From an uncultured Acetatifactor sp. (lineage in GTDB: Bacteria; Bacillota; Clostridia; Lachnospirales; Lachnospiraceae), in assembly GCA_947594835.1 (NCBI GenBank), contig CANQEH010000001.1:62001-126000 (forward strand): DNA of 64,000 nucleotides, written 5' to 3'. The notes beneath the pieces were generated by a model, which did not search any database, was not told where the DNA came from, and saw nothing but the letters and a program-made list of their open reading frames with translations. Position numbers and translations under genes: made by a program. Positions within the stretch are counted from its first letter, which is position 1; every line of letters begins with the position of its first letter. Of this stretch, positions 50,313-60,528 are shown piece after piece.

Positions 50313-52184
50313 ATGAGCAAGATTATTGGTATTGACCTGGGGACGACAAACAGCTGCGTAGCTGTTATGGAGGGCGGCAAGCCCACGGTGATCGCAAACG
50401 CTGAAGGCGCAAGAACCACACCTTCCGTGGTTGCATTTACGAAGACCGGCGAGAGGCTGGTCGGCGAGCCTGCAAAGCGGCAGGCGGTGACCAATGCGGA
50501 GAAGACCATCTCTTCCATCAAGCGGGATATGGGTACGGACAGAGGCCGCACCATCGACGGCAAAAAGTACTCCCCCCAGCAGATTTCCGCGATGATCCTG
50601 CAGAAGCTGAAAGCCGACGCAGAGAGCTATCTGGGAGAAAAGGTGACGGAGGCTGTCATCACGGTGCCTGCATATTTCAACGACGCACAGCGTCAGGCAA
50701 CCAAGGACGCCGGCAAGATTGCGGGCCTGGATGTAAAGCGCATCATCAATGAGCCCACCGCCGCAGCGCTGGCTTACGGCCTGGACAATGAAAAAGAGCA
50801 GAACATCATGGTATACGACTTAGGCGGCGGTACCTTCGACGTGTCCATCATTGAGATCGGCGACGGCATTATCTCCGTTCTGGCCACCAACGGCGACACG
50901 CATCTGGGCGGCGACGACTTTGACGAGAAGATCATCCAGTGGATGCTGTCTGAGTTTAAGAAGGCGGAAGGCGTAGATCTGTCCGGCGATAAGATGGCGA
51001 TGCAGAGGTTGAAAGAGGCAGCTGAGAAGGCGAAGAAAGAGCTGTCCAGCGCCATGACCACCAATATCAACCTGCCTTTCATCACCGCTACCTCGGAGGG
51101 CCCGAAACATTTTGACATGAATCTGACCCGCGCACAGTTTGACGAGCTGACCAGAGACCTGGTAGACAAGACCGCCATTCCCGTGCAGAACGCCATGAAG
51201 GATGCCGGGCTGACCAATGCGGATCTCGGACAGGTGCTTCTGGTGGGCGGTTCCACCCGTATCCCTGCCGTGCAGGAGAAGGTAAGGCAGCTCACCGGCA
51301 AGGAGCCCAGCAAGTCCTTAAATCCCGACGAGTGCGTGGCCATCGGCGCTTCCGTACAAGGCGGCAAGCTGGCAGGCGACGCGGGCGCAGGCGAAATCCT
51401 GCTTCTGGATGTGACGCCCCTGTCCCTGTCCATTGAGACCATGGGCGGCGTAGCGACCAGACTGATCGAGAGAAATACCACGATCCCCACCAAAAAGAGC
51501 CAGGTGTTCTCCACCGCAGCCGACAACCAGACCGCTGTGGACATCAACGTGGTACAGGGTGAGAGACAGTTTGCAAGGGACAACAAGTCCCTCGGACAAT
51601 TCCGTCTGGATGGGATCCCTCCCGCAAGGAGAGGCGTGCCTCAGATCGAGGTTACCTTTGATATTGATGCAAACGGCATTGTGAACGTGTCCGCAAAGGA
51701 TCTTGGCACCGGGAAAGAACAGCACATCACCATCACCGCAGGCTCCAATATGTCCGATGAGGATATCGAGAGAGCGGTGAAGGAAGCGGCAGAGTTTGAG
51801 GCCCAGGACAAGAAGCGCAAGGAGGCTGTGGAAACCAGAAATGACGCAGATTCCTTCGTGTTCCAGACCGAGAAGGCCCTGGAGGAAGTGGGCGACAAGA
51901 TCAGCGACAGCGACAAGGCTGGCGTGCAGGCTGATCTGGATGCGGTGAAGGCGATTCTGGAGAGAACCAAGGATCAGGAGATGAGCGACAGCGACATCGA
52001 CGAGCTGAAGGCCGCAAAGGAAAAGCTGACAAACAGCACCCAGAGCCTGTTCACCAGGATGTATGAGAATATGCAGCAGGCACAGGGAGCGGCAGGCCCC
52101 GGCCCCGACATGGGCGGCGCGGCAGGAGCAGCTTCCGACACGGCAAATGACGACGTGATCGACGGGGATTACCGGGAAGTCTGA
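50313..52184 (+). CDS. dnaK: Chaperone DnaK (Hsp70)
   Basis: 623 residues. ATPase-domain signatures [28 protein letters not shown] and [12 protein letters not shown]; substrate domain [17 protein letters not shown]; Gly/Ala-rich C-terminal end. ATP-driven folding chaperone working with DnaJ and GrpE. AGGAGG upstream of the ATG. No internal CIRCE. Confidence 0.98.
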   Translation: MSKIIGIDLGTTNSCVAVMEGGKPTVIANAEGARTTPSVVAFTKTGERLVGEPAKRQAVTNAEKTISSIKRDMGTDRGRTIDGKKYSPQQISAMILQKLKADAESYLGEKVTEAVITVPAYFNDAQRQATKDAGKIAGLDVKRIINEPTAAALAYGLDNEKEQNIMVYDLGGGTFDVSIIEIGDGIISVLATNGDTHLGGDDFDEKIIQWMLSEFKKAEGVDLSGDKMAMQRLKEAAEKAKKELSSAMTTNINLPFITATSEGPKHFDMNLTRAQFDELTRDLVDKTAIPVQNAMKDAGLTNADLGQVLLVGGSTRIPAVQEKVRQLTGKEPSKSLNPDECVAIGASVQGGKLAGDAGAGEILLLDVTPLSLSIETMGGVATRLIERNTTIPTKKSQVFSTAADNQTAVDINVVQGERQFARDNKSLGQFRLDGIPPARRGVPQIEVTFDIDANGIVNVSAKDLGTGKEQHITITAGSNMSDEDIERAVKEAAEFEAQDKKRKEAVETRNDADSFVFQTEKALEEVGDKISDSDKAGVQADLDAVKAILERTKDQEMSDSDIDELKAAKEKLTNSTQSLFTRMYENMQQAQGAAGPGPDMGGAAGAASDTANDDVIDGDYREV

Positions 52185-52249
52185 GTGCGTCAGATAAAAG
52201 TGTTGAATCTGTCTGCAAAATATGATAGGTTAACTTAGAGGTGCATAAT

Positions 52250-53425
52250 ATGGCAGAGCAGAAGCGGGATTATTACGAAGTCCTAGGCATTGACAAAAAT
52301 GCGGATGATGCCGCAATCAAAAAAGCATATCGGACCTTGGCGAAGAAGTATCATCCCGACGTGAATCCCGGGGATGCGGAGGCGGAAAAAAAGTTTAAGG
52401 AGGCTTCGGAGGCTTACGCTGTTTTAAGCGATCCGGAAAAGAGGCGTCAATATGACCAGTTTGGCCATGCAGCCTTTGACGGCGGCGCGGGCGCAGGAGG
52501 ATTCGATTTCAGCGGGGCGGACTTTGGAGATATCTTCGGAGATATTTTTGGAGATCTGTTTGGCGCGGGCCGCAGCGCAAGCCGCGGCCGCAGCAGCGGG
52601 CCCATGAAGGGAGCCAATCTGCGCACCAGCGTGCGGATCACCTTTGAGGAGGCGGTCTTTGGCTGTAAAAAAGAGATTGAGCTGACCGTGAAGGAGACTT
52701 GTAAGACCTGTAACGGCACCGGCGCAAGGCCGGGAACCAGCCCGGAGACCTGCAGTAAGTGCGGCGGGAAAGGGCAGGTGGTCTTTACCCAGCAGTCCTT
52801 TTTTGGGACGGTGCGGAATGTGCAGACCTGCCCGGACTGCCAGGGCAGCGGCAAAGTCATCCGGGACAAATGTCTGGAGTGCCACGGAAGCGGCTATATC
52901 CCTATGAAGAAGCGCTACTCGGTGGATATCCCGGCGGGCATTGACAACGGCCAGTCCACCCGTATGCCGGGGCTGGGCGAGCCCGGCATCAATGGAGGGC
53001 CCAGGGGCGACGTGCTGATCGAGGTGATCGTGGGCCGTCATCCCATCTTCCAGCGGCAGGATTACGATATTTATTCCACCGTGCCCATGTCCTTTGCGGT
53101 GGCGGCCCTGGGCGGTGAGATTCTGATCGACACCGTGGACGGAAAGGTCATCTACGACGTGAAGCCGGGGACACAGACCGATACCCGGGTCCGGCTGCGC
53201 GGGAAAGGCGTTCCCTCCTGGCGCAACAAGGATGTGCGGGGAGACCATTATGTGACGCTTGTGGTGCAGGTGCCCGACAAGATAAAGCCCGAGGCGAGAG
53301 AACTGTTAAAACAGTTTGACGAAATGACAGGGGATACTTTGAATCTGGCAAAAAACGCAGCCTCCCAGGAGAGCGGGGACGGGAAGGATCCAAAGGACAG
53401 TAAGAAAAAGAAGTTCTGGAAATAA
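52250..53425 (+). CDS. dnaJ: Chaperone DnaJ (Hsp40)
   Basis: 391 residues. J-domain with HPD ([11 protein letters not shown]), Gly/Phe linker ([12 protein letters not shown]), four CxxCxGxG zinc repeats ([32 protein letters not shown]) and C-terminal substrate domain. Stimulates DnaK ATPase. Start MAEQKRDYY at 52250 behind AGAGGT; the ORF-track start adds three residues. Last gene of the heat-shock operon, followed by a terminator. Confidence 0.97.
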   Translation: MAEQKRDYYEVLGIDKNADDAAIKKAYRTLAKKYHPDVNPGDAEAEKKFKEASEAYAVLSDPEKRRQYDQFGHAAFDGGAGAGGFDFSGADFGDIFGDIFGDLFGAGRSASRGRSSGPMKGANLRTSVRITFEEAVFGCKKEIELTVKETCKTCNGTGARPGTSPETCSKCGGKGQVVFTQQSFFGTVRNVQTCPDCQGSGKVIRDKCLECHGSGYIPMKKRYSVDIPAGIDNGQSTRMPGLGEPGINGGPRGDVLIEVIVGRHPIFQRQDYDIYSTVPMSFAVAALGGEILIDTVDGKVIYDVKPGTQTDTRVRLRGKGVPSWRNKDVRGDHYVTLVVQVPDKIKPEARELLKQFDEMTGDTLNLAKNAASQESGDGKDPKDSKKKKFWK

Positions 53426-53449
53426 GGATATGGCGTGTTTGCGTGTAAG

Positions 53450-53479
53450 AAGGATTGCTGTTGTCCGGCAATCCTTTTT
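53450..53479 (+). terminator. Terminator after dnaJ
   Basis: Stem AAGGATTGC / GCAATCCTT with a 9-nt loop, T-run of five. Some read-through into prmA is likely, as prmA has no obvious promoter of its own. Confidence 0.85.
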
Positions 53480-53566
53480 CCCATACAGCCGGTGGACAGG
53501 CGCCAAAGGGATGCCAGAGAATCCAAGCCGCCTGGAGAAAGAGAAGGACGGAAAGGGACAACCAAT

Positions 53567-54556
53567 ATGAAATGGGTGAAATTTCGGATCAAAACCACCG
53601 TGGAAGCGGAAGATATCATCATCAGCACCCTCTACGACATCGGCCTGGAGGGAGCCCAGATTGAGGACAAGGTGCCCCTGACGGCCCTGGAAAAGGAGCA
53701 GATGTTTGTGGACATCCTGCCGGAAGAGCCGGAGGACGACGGGGTCGCTTACCTAAGCTTTTTCGTGGAGGAGAGAGAGGATGGCCGCCTGGAAGTGATG
53801 GGAGAGGCGGTGGACAGGGAGGCGCTTCTTGACAGGATCCGGGAGGAGCTGGACGGGCTGCGGGAATTCTGCGATATTGGCGCTGGCACGGTGGCAGTGG
53901 ACGAGACGGAAGACATCGACTGGATCAACAACTGGAAGGAGTTTTTCCACCAGTTTTATATTGACGACATCCTGGTGATCCCCTCCTGGGAAGAAGTAAA
54001 GGAACAGGACAATGAGAAAATAGTGCTACATATTGACCCGGGAACTGCTTTTGGCACGGGGATGCACGAGACCACACAGCTTTGCATCCGGCAGCTTAGA
54101 AAGTATGTCACGCCAAAGACCAGACTTTTGGACGTGGGGACGGGGAGCGGGATCCTGGCGATCCTGTCGTTAAAGTTCGGGGCAAAGCACGCGGTGGGGA
54201 CGGATCTGGATGTGTGCGCCGTGGAAGCGGTGGCTCAAAACTGCGAGGCAAACGGCATTGCTCCGGAAAAATTTGAACTGCTGATCGGAAACATCATTTC
54301 CGACAGGCAGATACAGGATCAGGTGGGGTACGGATGCTATGACGTCGTGGTGGCAAATATCCTGGCGGACGTGCTGGTGCCGCTAACCCCGGTCATCGTG
54401 AATCAGCTGAAGCCGGGCGGGATTTATATCACTTCCGGCATTATCGACAACAAGGAAGAAACGGTGGCGGAAGCCGTAAGGGCAGCCGGTCTGACGGTGG
54501 TTGAGGTGACGCATCAGGGCGAGTGGGTGAGCATTACGGCCAGAAAGGATGATTGA
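53567..54556 (+). CDS. prmA: Ribosomal protein L11 methyltransferase PrmA
   Basis: 329 residues. Class I SAM-dependent methyltransferase: DPGTAFGTGMHETTQLC, LLDVGTGSGILAI (SAM site) and VVANILADVLV (NxL active-site block). Trimethylates ribosomal protein L11. The start at 53567 (MKWVKF) matches family N-termini; the ORF-track extension upstream includes the terminator. ribosome binding site is weak. Confidence 0.95.
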   Translation: MKWVKFRIKTTVEAEDIIISTLYDIGLEGAQIEDKVPLTALEKEQMFVDILPEEPEDDGVAYLSFFVEEREDGRLEVMGEAVDREALLDRIREELDGLREFCDIGAGTVAVDETEDIDWINNWKEFFHQFYIDDILVIPSWEEVKEQDNEKIVLHIDPGTAFGTGMHETTQLCIRQLRKYVTPKTRLLDVGTGSGILAILSLKFGAKHAVGTDLDVCAVEAVAQNCEANGIAPEKFELLIGNIISDRQIQDQVGYGCYDVVVANILADVLVPLTPVIVNQLKPGGIYITSGIIDNKEETVAEAVRAAGLTVVEVTHQGEWVSITARKDD

Positions 54557-54570
54557 GAGGAGCCGACCGT

Positions 54571-55317
54571 ATGTTTCAGTTTTTTGTAGAGCCGACGCAG
54601 ATCAATTTAAACGACAATACTGTCATAATAACGGGAAGCGACGTAAACCACATGAAGAATGTGCTCCGCATGACGCCCGGCCAGGAGATCGCAGTCAAAA
54701 GCGGTGTGGACGAAAAGGAATACCGCTGCGGGATCGTGGCGATGGAGCAGGAACGGATCGTGTGCGAGCTGCGTTTTGTCAAAGAAGCAGACGTGGAACT
54801 GCCGGCACAGGTTTATCTGTTCCAGAGTCTCCCCAAAGCGGACAAGATGGAACTGATTGTACAGAAAGCCGTGGAATTGGGGGTGCATCAGATCATCCCG
54901 GTAGAGGCAAAGCGGTGCGTGGTAAAGCTGGATGGGAAGAAAGCGGAAGCCAAGGCAGCCAGATGGCAGGGGATTGCCCAGGCCGCAGCCAAGCAGAGCA
55001 AACGGGGCAGAATCCCGCAGGTCGCCGCGCTGCACAGCTTTTCCCGGGCGGTGAAGATGGCATCTGACATGGATGTCAGAATAATCCCTTATGAGCTGGC
55101 CCAGGATATGGCAAAGACCAAAGCGCTGTTTGAGGCCATGAAGCCGGGGCAGCGCATCGCTGTCCTGATCGGCCCCGAAGGGGGATTTGCGCAGGAGGAG
55201 ATAGAGGAAGCTGTGGGAGCAGGGATTACGCCGGTTACGCTGGGGCGGCGCATTCTGCGCACGGAGACGGCGGGAATGACCGTGCTCTCCTGGATCATGT
55301 ACCAGCTGGAGACATAA
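54571..55317 (+). CDS. rsmE: 16S rRNA (uracil-1498-N3)-methyltransferase RsmE
   Basis: 248 residues of the SPOUT family. C-terminal knot signatures IGPEGGFAQEEIE and LGRRILRTETAGM are present, preceded by a PUA-like N-terminal part (FFVEPTQINL, HMKNVLRM). Methylates U1498 of 16S rRNA in the decoding centre. AGAGGAG lies 8 nt before ATG 54571. Confidence 0.95.
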   Translation: MFQFFVEPTQINLNDNTVIITGSDVNHMKNVLRMTPGQEIAVKSGVDEKEYRCGIVAMEQERIVCELRFVKEADVELPAQVYLFQSLPKADKMELIVQKAVELGVHQIIPVEAKRCVVKLDGKKAEAKAARWQGIAQAAAKQSKRGRIPQVAALHSFSRAVKMASDMDVRIIPYELAQDMAKTKALFEAMKPGQRIAVLIGPEGGFAQEEIEEAVGAGITPVTLGRRILRTETAGMTVLSWIMYQLET

Positions 55318-55341
55318 AGGGCTTTCACAAGACGACAAACA

Positions 55342-55371
55342 TTGACAAGGACATCGGTTCCTGCATATGCT
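55342..55371 (+). promoter_or_regulatory. Predicted promoter of the cysteine desulfurase gene
   Basis: TTGACA, 18 bp, TATGCT, about 35 bp before the gene. Confidence 0.55.
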
Positions 55372-55412
55372 ATCAGTAAGTCAGAGGAAAGAGCCGCAGT
55401 ATGGAGGCGATC

Positions 55413-56582
55413 ATGGAAGTATATTTGGACAATTCCGCCACCACCCGGGTACTGCCCCAGGTGGCGGAGTTCATGACAAAAATCATGTGCGAAGATTACG
55501 GCAATCCCTCCAGCCTGCATATCAAGGGCGTGCAGGCTGAGCAATATCTGCGCTATGCCAGAGAAACTTTTGCAAGGATATTAAAGGGAAAGGAAAAAGA
55601 AATCATTTTCACGTCGGGCGGGACAGAGTCCGACAATATGGCGCTGATCGGAGGCGCTTTTGCCAACAGGAGACAGGGGAACCACCTGATCACCACGCAG
55701 ATTGAGCACCCGGCGGTGATGCAGACGATGCGCTATCTGGAAACCCAGGGGTTCCGGGTTACCTATCTGCCGGTAGACCGCCTGGGAAGGATCTCCCTGG
55801 ATGACCTGCAGAGGGCAGTCAGCCAGGAAACCATCTTGGTATCTGTGATGTATGCGAACAACGAGATCGGATCTCTGCAGCCGGTTCAGGAGGCGGGGGC
55901 GCTGATTAAGCGGATGAACCCCGGTATTTTGTTTCATGTGGACGGGGTGCAGGGGTTTGGAAAGGCAAAAATCTATCCGCAGAAGATGGGAATCGACCTG
56001 CTGTCCATCAGCGGCCATAAGATCCACGGACCCAAGGGCGTGGGTGTTTTATATGTGAGGGAAGGGGTAAAGCTTCAGCCCCTCCTGCACGGGGGCGGGC
56101 AGCAGATGAACCTGCGCTCCGGCACCGACAATGTGCCCGGGGCCGCCGGGATGGCAAAGGCGGCGGAACTTTTGTATGCCCATTACGACGAAGATCTGGA
56201 GCAGCTGCGAAACTGCAAGGAACATTTTATCAAAGGTCTGGAACAGCTGGACGGGGTTACCGTGAACGGGCTGCCTGCGGGGGACTGGACGGGGGCAGAA
56301 ACCGCTCCCCACATTGTCAGCGTTTCCGTGGCGGGAGTCCGCAGCGAGGTACTGCTCCACGCCCTGGAGGAGCAGGGGATTTATGTGTCGGCAGGAAGCG
56401 CCTGCTCCGCAAGAAAGCCGCAGCCCTCCGCCACCCTGCGCGCCATGGGGGTGGAAAACGCCCTGCTTGAGTCTGCCATCCGCTTCAGCTTTTCCGTGTA
56501 CACCACGATGGAAGAAATAGACTATACATTACAGGCATTATATGATAAAATTCCTATGCTGCGCAGATACACCAGGCGGTGA
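55413..56582 (+). CDS. Cysteine desulfurase (IscS/NifS-type)
   Basis: 389 residues. PLP enzyme that removes sulfur from cysteine, leaving alanine and a persulfide. Signatures: YLDNSATTRVLP at the start, PLP-lysine in SISGHKIHGPKG, catalytic Cys in AGSACSARKPQPS. The start at 55413 lies 5 nt after GGAGG; the upstream ATG at 55401 is an alternative. Followed by thiI, to which it likely supplies sulfur for tRNA 4-thiouridine. In several Firmicutes this pair is co-located, and the operon here fits that. Confidence 0.93.
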   Translation: MEVYLDNSATTRVLPQVAEFMTKIMCEDYGNPSSLHIKGVQAEQYLRYARETFARILKGKEKEIIFTSGGTESDNMALIGGAFANRRQGNHLITTQIEHPAVMQTMRYLETQGFRVTYLPVDRLGRISLDDLQRAVSQETILVSVMYANNEIGSLQPVQEAGALIKRMNPGILFHVDGVQGFGKAKIYPQKMGIDLLSISGHKIHGPKGVGVLYVREGVKLQPLLHGGGQQMNLRSGTDNVPGAAGMAKAAELLYAHYDEDLEQLRNCKEHFIKGLEQLDGVTVNGLPAGDWTGAETAPHIVSVSVAGVRSEVLLHALEEQGIYVSAGSACSARKPQPSATLRAMGVENALLESAIRFSFSVYTTMEEIDYTLQALYDKIPMLRRYTRR

Positions 56583-56611
56583 CCGCAAAGTTTCGGTTGA
56601 AAGAGGTATTT

Positions 56612-57808
56612 ATGTTTAAAGCGTTTTTGATCAAATATGCAGAGATCGGAGTGAAGGGGAAGAACCGCTATCTCTTTGAAGATGCGCTGATCCATCAGAT
56701 GAAGATGGCCCTGAAAAACTGCGAGGGGGCTTTTTTGATCCACAAGACCCAGGGCCGCATTTATGTGGAGGCCCAGGGGGAGTTTGATTACGAGGAGACG
56801 GTGGAGCGATTAAAAAGGGTGTTTGGCATTTCCAGCATCTGTCCCGTAGTCTATGTGGAGGACGAGGGCTTTGAAAAGCTCTGCAGCACAGTCGTCAGCT
56901 ATTTTGGACAGGTGCACCCGGATTGTGCGGAGACCTTCAAAGTCAACGCAAGGCGGGCCAGAAAGGACTATCCCAAGGAGTCCATGGAAATCAACGCGGG
57001 CCTGGGGGAGGCGATCTTAAACGCTTATCCGAAGATGCGGGTGGACGTGCGGGAGCCAAAGATCGTGGTGAACGTGGAGATCCGGGAGAAAATCTATATC
57101 TATTCCCTGGAGATTCCCGGCCCCGGCGGAATGCCGGTGGGAACCGGCGGGAAAGCGATGCTTCTTTTGTCCGGCGGCATCGACTCCCCCGTGGCGGGAT
57201 ATATGATCGCAAAGCGCGGCGTAAAGATCGACGCAGTGTATTTTCACGCGCCGCCCTATACCAGCGAATGGGCCAAGCAGAAGGTGGTGGATCTGGCCAG
57301 GAAGGTGGCCCGCTATACGGGCCCTGTCTATCTCCATGTGATCAACTTTACCGACATCCAGCTCTATATCTATGAGAAATGTCCCCATGAGGAGCTGACG
57401 ATCCTGATGCGCCGCTACATGATGCGGATCGCGGAACAGATCGCGGTGCAGACCGGCTGTCTGGGGCTGATCACGGGGGAGAGCATCGGGCAGGTGGCGT
57501 CCCAGACCATGAGCTCCCTTGTGGCCACCAATGAAGTGTGCAATCTGCCGGTGTATCGGCCCCTGATCGGCTTCGACAAGCAGGAGATCGTGGAACTGTC
57601 CCAGAAGATCGGCACTTTCGAGACGTCCATTCTTCCTTACGAGGACTGCTGTACCATTTTTGTGGCGAAACACCCTGTGACAAAGCCAAACCTGAACGTG
57701 ATCCGCAGGCATGAGCACAATCTGGATGAAAAGATTGAGGAATTGGTCAGGACGGCGCTGGAGACGGATGAGCTGATTATAGTGGAAGCGGACGGCTATG
57801 GGAAGTGA
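56612..57808 (+). CDS. thiI: tRNA 4-thiouridine synthetase ThiI
   Basis: 398 residues. N-terminal ferredoxin-like and THUMP regions (KYAEIGVKGKNRYLFE) are followed by the PP-loop ATPase (LLSGGIDSPVAGYMIAKRG). No C-terminal rhodanese domain is visible, as in Bacillus ThiI. Adenylates and thiolates U8 of tRNA. Start 56612 behind AGAGGT; the GTG at 56579 overlapping the desulfurase stop is an alternative. Coupled with the preceding cysteine desulfurase. Confidence 0.94.
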   Translation: MFKAFLIKYAEIGVKGKNRYLFEDALIHQMKMALKNCEGAFLIHKTQGRIYVEAQGEFDYEETVERLKRVFGISSICPVVYVEDEGFEKLCSTVVSYFGQVHPDCAETFKVNARRARKDYPKESMEINAGLGEAILNAYPKMRVDVREPKIVVNVEIREKIYIYSLEIPGPGGMPVGTGGKAMLLLSGGIDSPVAGYMIAKRGVKIDAVYFHAPPYTSEWAKQKVVDLARKVARYTGPVYLHVINFTDIQLYIYEKCPHEELTILMRRYMMRIAEQIAVQTGCLGLITGESIGQVASQTMSSLVATNEVCNLPVYRPLIGFDKQEIVELSQKIGTFETSILPYEDCCTIFVAKHPVTKPNLNVIRRHEHNLDEKIEELVRTALETDELIIVEADGYGK

Positions 57809-57840
57809 ACTGTGGAAAGGAATCCAAAAGGGATTCCAAT

Positions 57841-57876
57841 AAAAAGGACTTCAAGAGACCGGCCCTTGAAGTCCTT
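57841..57876 (-). terminator. Terminator of the HPr-like gene (minus strand)
   Basis: Twelve-bp perfect stem AAGGACTTCAAG / CTTGAAGTCCTT; read on the minus strand it runs directly into TTTTT. Located 28 bp past the stop codon of the HPr-like gene. Confidence 0.88.
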
Positions 57877-57904
57877 CTGGAAAAACAATCTGCAAGACGG
57901 AACA

Positions 57905-58135
57905 TTACACCAGATAAGGCTTTAACACTTCCAGCACTTCCTCCGCGCCATCTTCCGCATGGATGTTTAAGTCGATGGGCTTGGAGAGATCCAGGCTGAA
58001 AATCCCCATGATGGACTTTGCATCGATCACATATCTGCCGGACACCAGATCAAAATCAATGTCAAATTTGGTGACGTCGTTTACAAAGGATTTTACCTTA
58101 TCAATAGAATTTAAAGAAATCTGTACTGTTTTCAT
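57905..58135 (-). CDS. HPr-like protein without catalytic histidine, regulatory Ser kept
   Basis: 76 residues. The segment IDAKSIMGIFSLDLSK matches the Ser46 region of HPr and Crh (KSIMG with Ser41). Upstream, where HPr has GLHARPA, this protein reads SLNSIDKVKSFVN, with neither His nor the ARP motif. So it cannot be phosphorylated by enzyme I but could be a substrate of HprK. An AGGAGGTAA site precedes ATG. Divergent from mtaB and carrying its own terminator. Possible role: a CcpA corepressor or HprK decoy. Compare the Crh-type protein at 7.3 kb. Confidence 0.75.
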   Translation of the reverse strand: MKTVQISLNSIDKVKSFVNDVTKFDIDFDLVSGRYVIDAKSIMGIFSLDLSKPIDLNIHAEDGAEEVLEVLKPYLV

Positions 58136-58318
58136 ATGGGTTACCTCCTAAATGGCATAGTCGTGCTTTCTGAATACATCTTAATGGCACAAAGCGGAAA
58201 AGTCAAGGTAAAAACCGTACAAAAAGTGACAGTCCAGTTTTCTGAAGGCAGCGTTTGCCGCCAATGCCCTCCCGGCAGGCAGTTTCGCGGCCATTGCAGG
58301 ATAGAAATGAGGAAGGAA

Positions 58319-59662
58319 ATGAAAAAAGCGGCATTCCACAACCTGGGCTGTAAGGTCAATGCTTACGAGCTGGAAGTCATGCAGCAGAAGCTTCAGGAAA
58401 AGGGATATGAAATCGTGCCGTTTGAGGAAGCGGCAGACGTCTACGTCATAAATACCTGTACCGTGACCAATATTGCGGATCGGAAAAGCCGCCAGATGTT
58501 GCACCGGGCAAAACAGAGAAACCCGGAGGCCGTGGTGGTGGCGGTGGGCTGTTATGTGCAGGCGGACCCGGACGGGATCCAGAGGGATGACTGTGTGGAT
58601 CTGGCCATTGGGAACAACAAAAAAGGCGCCATTGCCGAAATCCTGGAGCAGTATCTGGCAGAACGGCCCAAGGGGCCGGACAAAACGCTGGGGGGAACCA
58701 CTGTGGTGGATATTGCCCATGCGGGACAGTACGAAACGATGCAGTTAAAACAGACGGCGGAGCACACCAGGGCGTATATCAAGATCCAGGACGGTTGCAA
58801 CCAGTTCTGTTCTTACTGTGCCATCCCGCTGGCCAGAGGCCGGGTGCGCAGCCGCAGGCCGGAGGAGATCCTGACGGAGATCAGGGAGCTCGTGGCAAAG
58901 GGGTATCAGGAAGTGGTGCTGACAGGAATCCACATCAGCTCCTACGGTATGGACTTTGACACCGGAAAAGGAGAGGACGCCCTCATTGGGCTGACGGAGC
59001 AGATCCAGGAGATAGAGGGCCTAAAGAGGCTGCGGCTTGGCTCCCTGGAGCCCCGGATTGTCACAGAAGACGCGGTCAGGCGTCTGGCGGCGCTGCCAAA
59101 GCTATGCCCCCATTTTCACCTGTCCCTCCAGAGCGGCTGCGACGATACCTTAAAAAGGATGAATAGGCGTTACACTGCCGGGGAATACTATGAGCGGGTG
59201 GAACTTTTGCGCGGGGCCTTTGCCCATCCGGCCATTACGACGGATGTGATCGTAGGATTCCCGGGGGAGACGGAAGAAGAATTTGAGCAGTCAAAGGCTT
59301 TTCTGGAAAAAGTCGGTTTTTATGAGATGCACATCTTCAAGTATTCTCCCCGGAAGGGAACCGCAGCGGCCCGGATGCCGGATCAGATACCGGCCCCGGT
59401 GAAGGCGGGGCGCAGCGATGTGCTGTTTGAACTGGAAAGGCGCCAGTCCAGGGAGTTTCGCAGCTATTACATAGGCAGGGAGGCAGAGATCCTGTGGGAA
59501 GAGAAAAAAATAATCCAGGGCAGGGCCTATCTGTCAGGGCATACCAGGGATTATGTGAAAGTGGCGGCTCCTTGCAAAGACGGAGCGGCAGAGCAAGGGA
59601 TCGGACGCATTTTTACGGTGCCGGTAAAAGATTTTCTCACAGAAGAAATCCTGTTGGCTTGA
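58319..59662 (+). CDS. mtaB: tRNA t6A37 methylthiotransferase MtaB
   Basis: 447 residues. N-terminal MTTase Cys (LGCKVNAYE, NTCTVTN, VGCYVQ), radical SAM motif CNQFCSYC and the C-terminal TRAM domain. It adds a methylthio group to t6A at tRNA position 37 and needs two [4Fe-4S] clusters. The ORF-track start runs 61 codons upstream through non-coding sequence; the ATG at 58319 (MKKAAFHNLG) is preferred, with ATG 58307 as an alternative, both near AGGA sequences. Confidence 0.93.
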   Translation: MKKAAFHNLGCKVNAYELEVMQQKLQEKGYEIVPFEEAADVYVINTCTVTNIADRKSRQMLHRAKQRNPEAVVVAVGCYVQADPDGIQRDDCVDLAIGNNKKGAIAEILEQYLAERPKGPDKTLGGTTVVDIAHAGQYETMQLKQTAEHTRAYIKIQDGCNQFCSYCAIPLARGRVRSRRPEEILTEIRELVAKGYQEVVLTGIHISSYGMDFDTGKGEDALIGLTEQIQEIEGLKRLRLGSLEPRIVTEDAVRRLAALPKLCPHFHLSLQSGCDDTLKRMNRRYTAGEYYERVELLRGAFAHPAITTDVIVGFPGETEEEFEQSKAFLEKVGFYEMHIFKYSPRKGTAAARMPDQIPAPVKAGRSDVLFELERRQSREFRSYYIGREAEILWEEKKIIQGRAYLSGHTRDYVKVAAPCKDGAAEQGIGRIFTVPVKDFLTEEILLA

Positions 59663-59687
59663 ATTTTGAAAATAAATGAGTTATGAT
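59659..59687 (+). promoter_or_regulatory. Predicted promoter of the ireB-ruvX-fur-rnj block
   Basis: TTGAAT, 17 bp, TATGAT. The -35 box overlaps the mtaB stop codon. Confidence 0.6.
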
Positions 59688-59750
59688 AGATAAAAGCAGG
59701 GTGTAAGAGGTTTCAGCTGCTGTCTTTTCTTTCGGGCCGCGGGGTATAGG

Positions 59751-60026
59751 ATGGGGAACAGTATGCAGGATTTTGGAAATACGCAATATTTTAAGGTGGA
59801 GACGGAGCAGGAAACCGGCGCGAAACTGGTGCTGGAGGCGGTCTACGAAGCGCTGACGGAAAAGGGATACAATCCGGTGAACCAGATTGTCGGGTACATT
59901 ATGAGCGGGGATCCCACATATATCACCAGCCATAAAAACGCCAGGAGCCTGATCATGAAGGTAGAGCGGGACGAGCTGGTAGAGGAGCTTTTGACGGAAT
60001 ACATCAACGCGAAGAACTGGAAGTGA
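59751..60026 (+). CDS. ireB: IreB family regulatory phosphoprotein
   Basis: 91 residues. Conserved segment [25 protein letters not shown] is the IreB (DUF965) signature, and the C-terminal [15 protein letters not shown] matches the family. In Enterococcus IreB is phosphorylated by the Ser/Thr kinase IreK and lowers cephalosporin resistance. Its N-terminus holds potential phospho-acceptor Thr (NTQYF). The ATG at 59763 is an alternative start. The expected gene order ireB-ruvX is present. Confidence 0.9.
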   Translation: MGNSMQDFGNTQYFKVETEQETGAKLVLEAVYEALTEKGYNPVNQIVGYIMSGDPTYITSHKNARSLIMKVERDELVEELLTEYINAKNWK

Positions 60027-60045
60027 GCGCTGGCAGGAGGAGTCT

Positions 60046-60498
60046 ATGCGGATCATGGGTTTGGACTTTGGTTCCAAGACAGTGGGGGTAGCTGTCAGCG
60101 ACAGCCTTCTTCTGACGGCGCAGGGCCTGGAGATCATCCGCCGCAAGGAGGAAAACAAGCTGAGGCAGACGTATGCCCGCATTGAAGAACTGATCCTTCA
60201 GTACGAGGTGCAGGAGATTGTGCTCGGCTGCCCGAAACATATGAATGGCTCCCAGGGGGTGCGTGTGGAGCTGACAGAGGAGTTTAAAGAAAAACTGGAG
60301 CGCAGGACAGGGCTCCCTGTGGTCTTGTGGGACGAGCGCCTGACTACGGTGGAGGCAAACCGGGTCATGATGGACGCCGGTGTGCGAAGGGAAAACCGCA
60401 GGGAATATGTTGACAAGATCGCCGCTGTTTTGATCTTACAGGGGTATCTGGACAGGCGTTCCTCGGGGGAACCCCAGGCACGGGACGTGGAGGACTGA
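60046..60498 (+). CDS. ruvX: Putative pre-16S rRNA nuclease / Holliday junction resolvase-like RuvX (YqgF)
   Basis: 150 residues of the RNase H fold: [14 protein letters not shown] at the N-terminus, [11 protein letters not shown], and [12 protein letters not shown] with acidic active-site residues. YqgF proteins are implicated in 5' pre-16S rRNA maturation and were earlier annotated as resolvases. A perfect GGAGGAG site lies ahead of the ATG. Embedded between ireB and DUF1292 as in other Clostridia. Confidence 0.95.
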   Translation: MRIMGLDFGSKTVGVAVSDSLLLTAQGLEIIRRKEENKLRQTYARIEELILQYEVQEIVLGCPKHMNGSQGVRVELTEEFKEKLERRTGLPVVLWDERLTTVEANRVMMDAGVRRENRREYVDKIAAVLILQGYLDRRSSGEPQARDVED

Positions 60499-60528
60499 GA
60501 CGCCGCCTGCGGCAGATTGCGAGGAAGT

